From Chara braunii (lineage: Eukaryota; Streptophyta; Charophyceae; Charales; Characeae): a DNA stretch of 30,544 nucleotides. The translations under genes were made by a program, and so were the position numbers. Numbering within the stretch: position 1 is the first letter of the stretch; each line of letters begins with the position of its first letter. Under the pieces are notes generated by a model. That model had not been told where the DNA came from. It saw nothing but the letters and a program-made list of their open reading frames with translations, and searched no databases. The stretch spans positions 2,228,538 to 2,259,081 of the forward strand of contig BFEA01000231.1 in assembly GCA_003427395.1 (NCBI GenBank), written 5' to 3'. Positions 27,276 through 30,544 of this stretch are shown in pieces.

Positions 27276-29300
27276 GTGGGGCGACGGACTGACGATGGCG
27301 TGGTCGAGAACCTGGCGCAGTGGAGCTGACGCTTTCACACGGTGTGGTTTCACGATGCGGATTCACTGTTGAGATGGGCGACGAGTGGTGCGGCGCGGTT
27401 TCATGGCTCGTTCTTGGAGGTTGGCGTTGAGGAGCGATGAAGCAGGGCGGGCGTGTTGCGATAAAGTGTGTTCACACGGACGTCGGGTACTGCGTGGTGG
27501 GTGAGCAGGGGCGGTTGTAGGAGGAGAGGGTGGTGTGGGGGGAGAGTTTGTGTTCCAACATCAGCCTAACCAGGAACAACAACAACATCTATTGTCTTCG
27601 TCCGATGAGTTGAGCGGCTCCAGCGGCGGTGTGGACAGCGTTAGTATCAGGCTCCAACTATGTACTTCTCAATCGACTGTCATTTTTTGCCCCCTGGTCT
27701 CTTCCTCCCGGTGATGAGATGGAGGCGCCTTACGCGGCTGTTGGGCAGCTTCCTTGGAGGTCCGAACTTCATGTGGACCCTTGTCGGCGGGCTCGACACT
27801 TGTCGGCGGGCTTGACAAGGTTGTTTCACACCATTTCATGGTTCGTCATAAGCTGGGGGTGGCCTGGTAAAATTTTTGTGTCGCTAGCCGAGAATATTGA
27901 GGGCGCTTTGTGTGTCGTAAGTGCTAGCAGATGATAGGCGAAGGAAGGTAGATTACCTTCTTTTCCGAAGGCGGGCAGGGGTCGGGTTGGGGCTGAAAAA
28001 ACTGTGAGGAAGGCGACCGGGGGGGAGTTATTGCGCAGAACGACAGCGGGAGAAGATCTTCCAATAGGTAAAGCTTCATTAACCTTGTTTCATCAGTAAA
28101 GTATGGCCGACGGTACGGTTTCAGAGCATGTATATCCTTCATCTTACTGCTGCATCATATGGCGGGAAGGGTAGGTTGGTCGTTTTTGGCGTATTCTTTA
28201 TTTCTTGAATTGTTGTTTTATCATATTCTGAAATTCGTCTGGTTTTTGTGTGAAATAATTCTACATAATTTTCGGTTTTGATATACCTTGATATTGCTTG
28301 AAGTGATCCTCCGTATTTTTCGGTGGAATCTCTATTCATTTCTATTCATTGGCGGGTAGGTTTCTTGTCATATAACTGTTATCTTCAATAAACATCTTCA
28401 ATAAGCACCCTTTATCACGATCACAACCACGATCAGAATCACTTTCCGGATTTTTATATTAATTAGTCCAAGTTGGACATCCTTGATGACTTCTTAATCT
28501 TATTTCTAAAATTTCATTTCCCATAAGATCACAGATGATCTCCTCATTTGGGTTCAATTCCCATTCCTAAAAGCTATGCTCTCGAAGTCATTCTTCATTT
28601 GGAATAATTCTAATTCTAAATTCCTGATTTGTCGTCCCTTTTTAATTCTTAAATTCTAAAACATGTTTCAGATAGAATTCCTGAGATTCGTTTTTTATTA
28701 CCATTCATCAAAATTGGGCTTTTGAAGGAAAGTTTGTTCTAAAAATTAGGGGGGAGAAGTTGGGATTGGGAATGGAAGGCAAAAAGGGGTTCTCAACAGA
28801 GGAGGGTTGTCAGTCAGGGTAAGTAGGTTAGAAGGACGGTGTTGGGACGACTCAGGCCGGTGCTGGAGCTTGTGCTCTGTGACCCGGGGGGAGTTTTGGG
28901 CCTGCGAAGTTATGCTGAGCGCATAAGCAGACCGTCTAACGAGGTTGGCGCCAGGGTATTGTCCCTGTAACCTGTTAGGGGCTTTCCGCCACAGGAACTG
29001 TCGAGGGAGGAAGGCACTTCCTGACCGTCAGAACGAGTTTGGTTGGTACAAGGGAGGGTTGTGGTGCCCTGTTACCCTAGCAGAAGGGGGTACGAGATCA
29101 AGTGAGTTCTAGTACAAAGATTGAAAGCCTGGACTGACACTTCGTCTATTGAGGGGGGATTTTAGAATAGTTGGTAGGTTTAGTTTCGCTCCCCTCGTGC
29201 TCATAAAGTTCATGGCGAAAATCTTAATAAGAGTAGGTCGTTCGGTGGTCCTGGATGGTCTTCAGGATTTTGAGATTCCTACTAACTCATCCTGAGGTGT
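27276..29300. other. No gene seen
   Basis: 27276-28140 is GC-moderate without a supported frame. 28180-28760 is AT-rich, with short repeats such as ATCTTCAATAA twice near 28382-28403. At 28940-29100 a diverged relative of the downstream repeat (CCCTGTAACCTGTTAGGGG) appears. No protein domain was recognised. Confidence 0.45.
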
Positions 29301-29334
29301 TTCCGATATTGTTATACTCAGTGATCTGCGGTTG

Positions 29335-29575
29335 TCCGATGCCAGAACGACGCTGGCCGGTGTTGGGGAGTTGCCTTGTAACCTGCAACGCGGAAGCATG
29401 AGGCCTGGTAGAGAGATCTGGGGATGCTTTGGGGTGGGCATACCACGGGACATCCAAGGGTTGCTGCCGGGATGACGCTGGTCGGAGCTGGGGTGAGTCG
29501 TGTTGCCCTGTAACCCAGCTAGATGTAGAGGTGGGAGACCTGGAAGAGCTCGGAGGGAGTAAGACAGTTCTGGAG
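29335..29575. repeat. Dispersed repeat unit, two sub-blocks
   Basis: The first sub-block (29337-29430) contains GATGCCAGAACGACGCTGGC, TGTAACCTGCAA and GGTAGAGAGATCTGGGGATG. The second (29450-29560) contains GGGTTGCTGYCGGGA, GACGCTGG, GGAGCTGGGG and GCCCTGTAACC. The same pair in the same order occurs 680 bp further on, at 30018-30215. Confidence 0.8.
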
Positions 29576-30014
29576 GACTTTGGAAGGGTTTGTGAGGAAT
29601 TTCAACGCTTCTTTGGAACATTTGCAGGACCCCTGCAGCCTATTTTTATGTTCCTTTACTGTAATGTGTTCTTACGCACCTTAAAAGAGAATAAGGGGGT
29701 GGGAGAAGGAAATGGTGGGATATCACGCATCCTACTAGTGAGGGGGCTAGCTGGTAGGATGGGAGTATGGCACAACAGCAGCAGAGATGGTGAGTCTTGC
29801 CGGAGTGAGGTGAAGAGGTCTGACGGGGGTTTCTCTGACTAGATTGCTGAATTTTCGTTGTAGTCAAAAAATTCCTTAATCTGGCCCTAATTTCTTCGCC
29901 AGTTTCGAGATGTTTCTGGATACTTTTGGTAGTCTTGAGAATTCTTTAGGACCTTGGGTAATCCTTGCAAAACAGTCTAGGTTTCCTTGATGCTGTTTAC
30001 TCGTGGATCTGTTG

Positions 30015-30320
30015 GTTGTCGATGCCAGAACGACGCTGGCCGATGCTGGGGGATTACCCTGTAACCTGTTAACTGCAGGAGCGTGAGGCCTGGTAGAGAG
30101 ATCTGGGGATGCTTTGGGCCGGGCATTCCAAGGAAAACCAAGGGTTGCTGTCGGGACGACGCTGGCCGGAGCTGGGGCGAGTCGTGTAGCCCTGTAACCT
30201 AGCAGGGTGGGGGTATGAGGCCTGGGAAAGCTCGGCAGGGAAGAAGACAATATTAGAGAATTTTAGAGTGTTTTTTGAGGGGGGCTTCCAGGGGTTCTGA
30301 GCATTTGAAGGACTTCCACT
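30015..30320. repeat. Second dispersed repeat unit
   Basis: It repeats both sub-blocks of 29335-29575. It is followed by a 100-bp tail (30221-30320) beginning CCTGGGAAAGCTCGGCAGGG that is present again at 30445-30544. Predicted minus-strand peptides here (Ala/Pro/Ser-rich) are repeat translations without domain support. Confidence 0.85.
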
Positions 30321-30444
30321 AATTGCTGTTTGAGTTGGCAAAAAAGGAATGTCTAGACATCGGACTTTTCTAGTAGTTTTTGCCTCACTTTCATGAAATT
30401 TTCTGATGACTTTTCGTATGGGACGCTGGGCCCGGTTCCCAGTT

Positions 30445-30544
30445 CCTGGGAAAGCTCGGCAGGGAAGAAGACAGTATTAGAGAATTTTAGAGTGTTTTTC
30501 GAGGGGGGCTTCCAGGGGTTCTGAGCATTTGAAGGACTTCCACT
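30445..30544. repeat. Near-identical copy of 30221-30320, cut by the window end
   Basis: 100 bp matching 30221-30320 with about two mismatches. It is preceded by GGGACGCTGGGCCCGGTTCC (30419-30438), a relative of the motif repeated at 15099-15353. Continuation beyond the window is likely. Confidence 0.9.

Overview
This window looks like repeat-dense nuclear DNA of a land plant or its green-algal relatives. It holds one convincing host gene, a phytocyanin-type cupredoxin (3033-3707, minus). The phytocyanin fold, a Ty3/Gypsy chromovirus with an initiator-Met-type primer site, and abundant small inverted-repeat elements and microsatellites all point to the streptophyte lineage. A charophyte or bryophyte is my guess, but the sequence alone cannot settle it. 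Ambiguous bases (5940, 18617, 23967, 23969) mark unresolved assembly positions.

Layout. 1-3000: a (TC)n edge, then several small non-autonomous elements. Three are copies (826-982, 1100-1276, 2845-3002) of a 157-177 bp family whose ends read ACCACCAGTAC and which lie next to TTAA. Further isolated ends of this kind occur at 583-597, 2548-2562, 2699-2714, 4556-4575 and 5709-5728. A larger fold-back lies at 1907-2262. 3033-3707: the phytocyanin gene, with one of these elements ending 30 bp from its stop codon. 3708-6000: no gene seen.

6000-9400, minus strand: two decayed copies of the same unusual reverse transcriptase lie head to tail. Both keep recognisable RT blocks (a K-x-K-D...RPI block in one copy, D-[IV]-K-E-M...P, GIPMGK, VDD). 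They are most like Penelope-like elements. Between them, on the same strand, is a hairpin resembling a hammerhead ribozyme core (CUGACGA...GAAAC). A fold-back has inserted into the left copy.

9400-16960: no host gene seen. It holds tRNA-like SINE heads (10281-10359 minus; 10832-10912 and 11165-11320 plus), further copies of the SINE body (15474-15800), microsatellites, an AT-rich block, a 158-bp inverted-repeat element (16183-16340) and a CCGGAC-rich fold-back (16389-16515).

16962-27275, minus strand: a nearly full-length but dead Ty3/Gypsy chromovirus. It has about 267-bp LTRs, a primer-binding site, a very long leader, gag, protease, RT, RNase H, integrase and a C-terminal chromodomain. 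It carries at least two frameshifts, four in-frame stops and several Asp-to-Asn changes at active sites.

27276-30544: no gene seen. A dispersed repeat family containing the motif GACGCTGGCC recurs here and also at about 14 kb.
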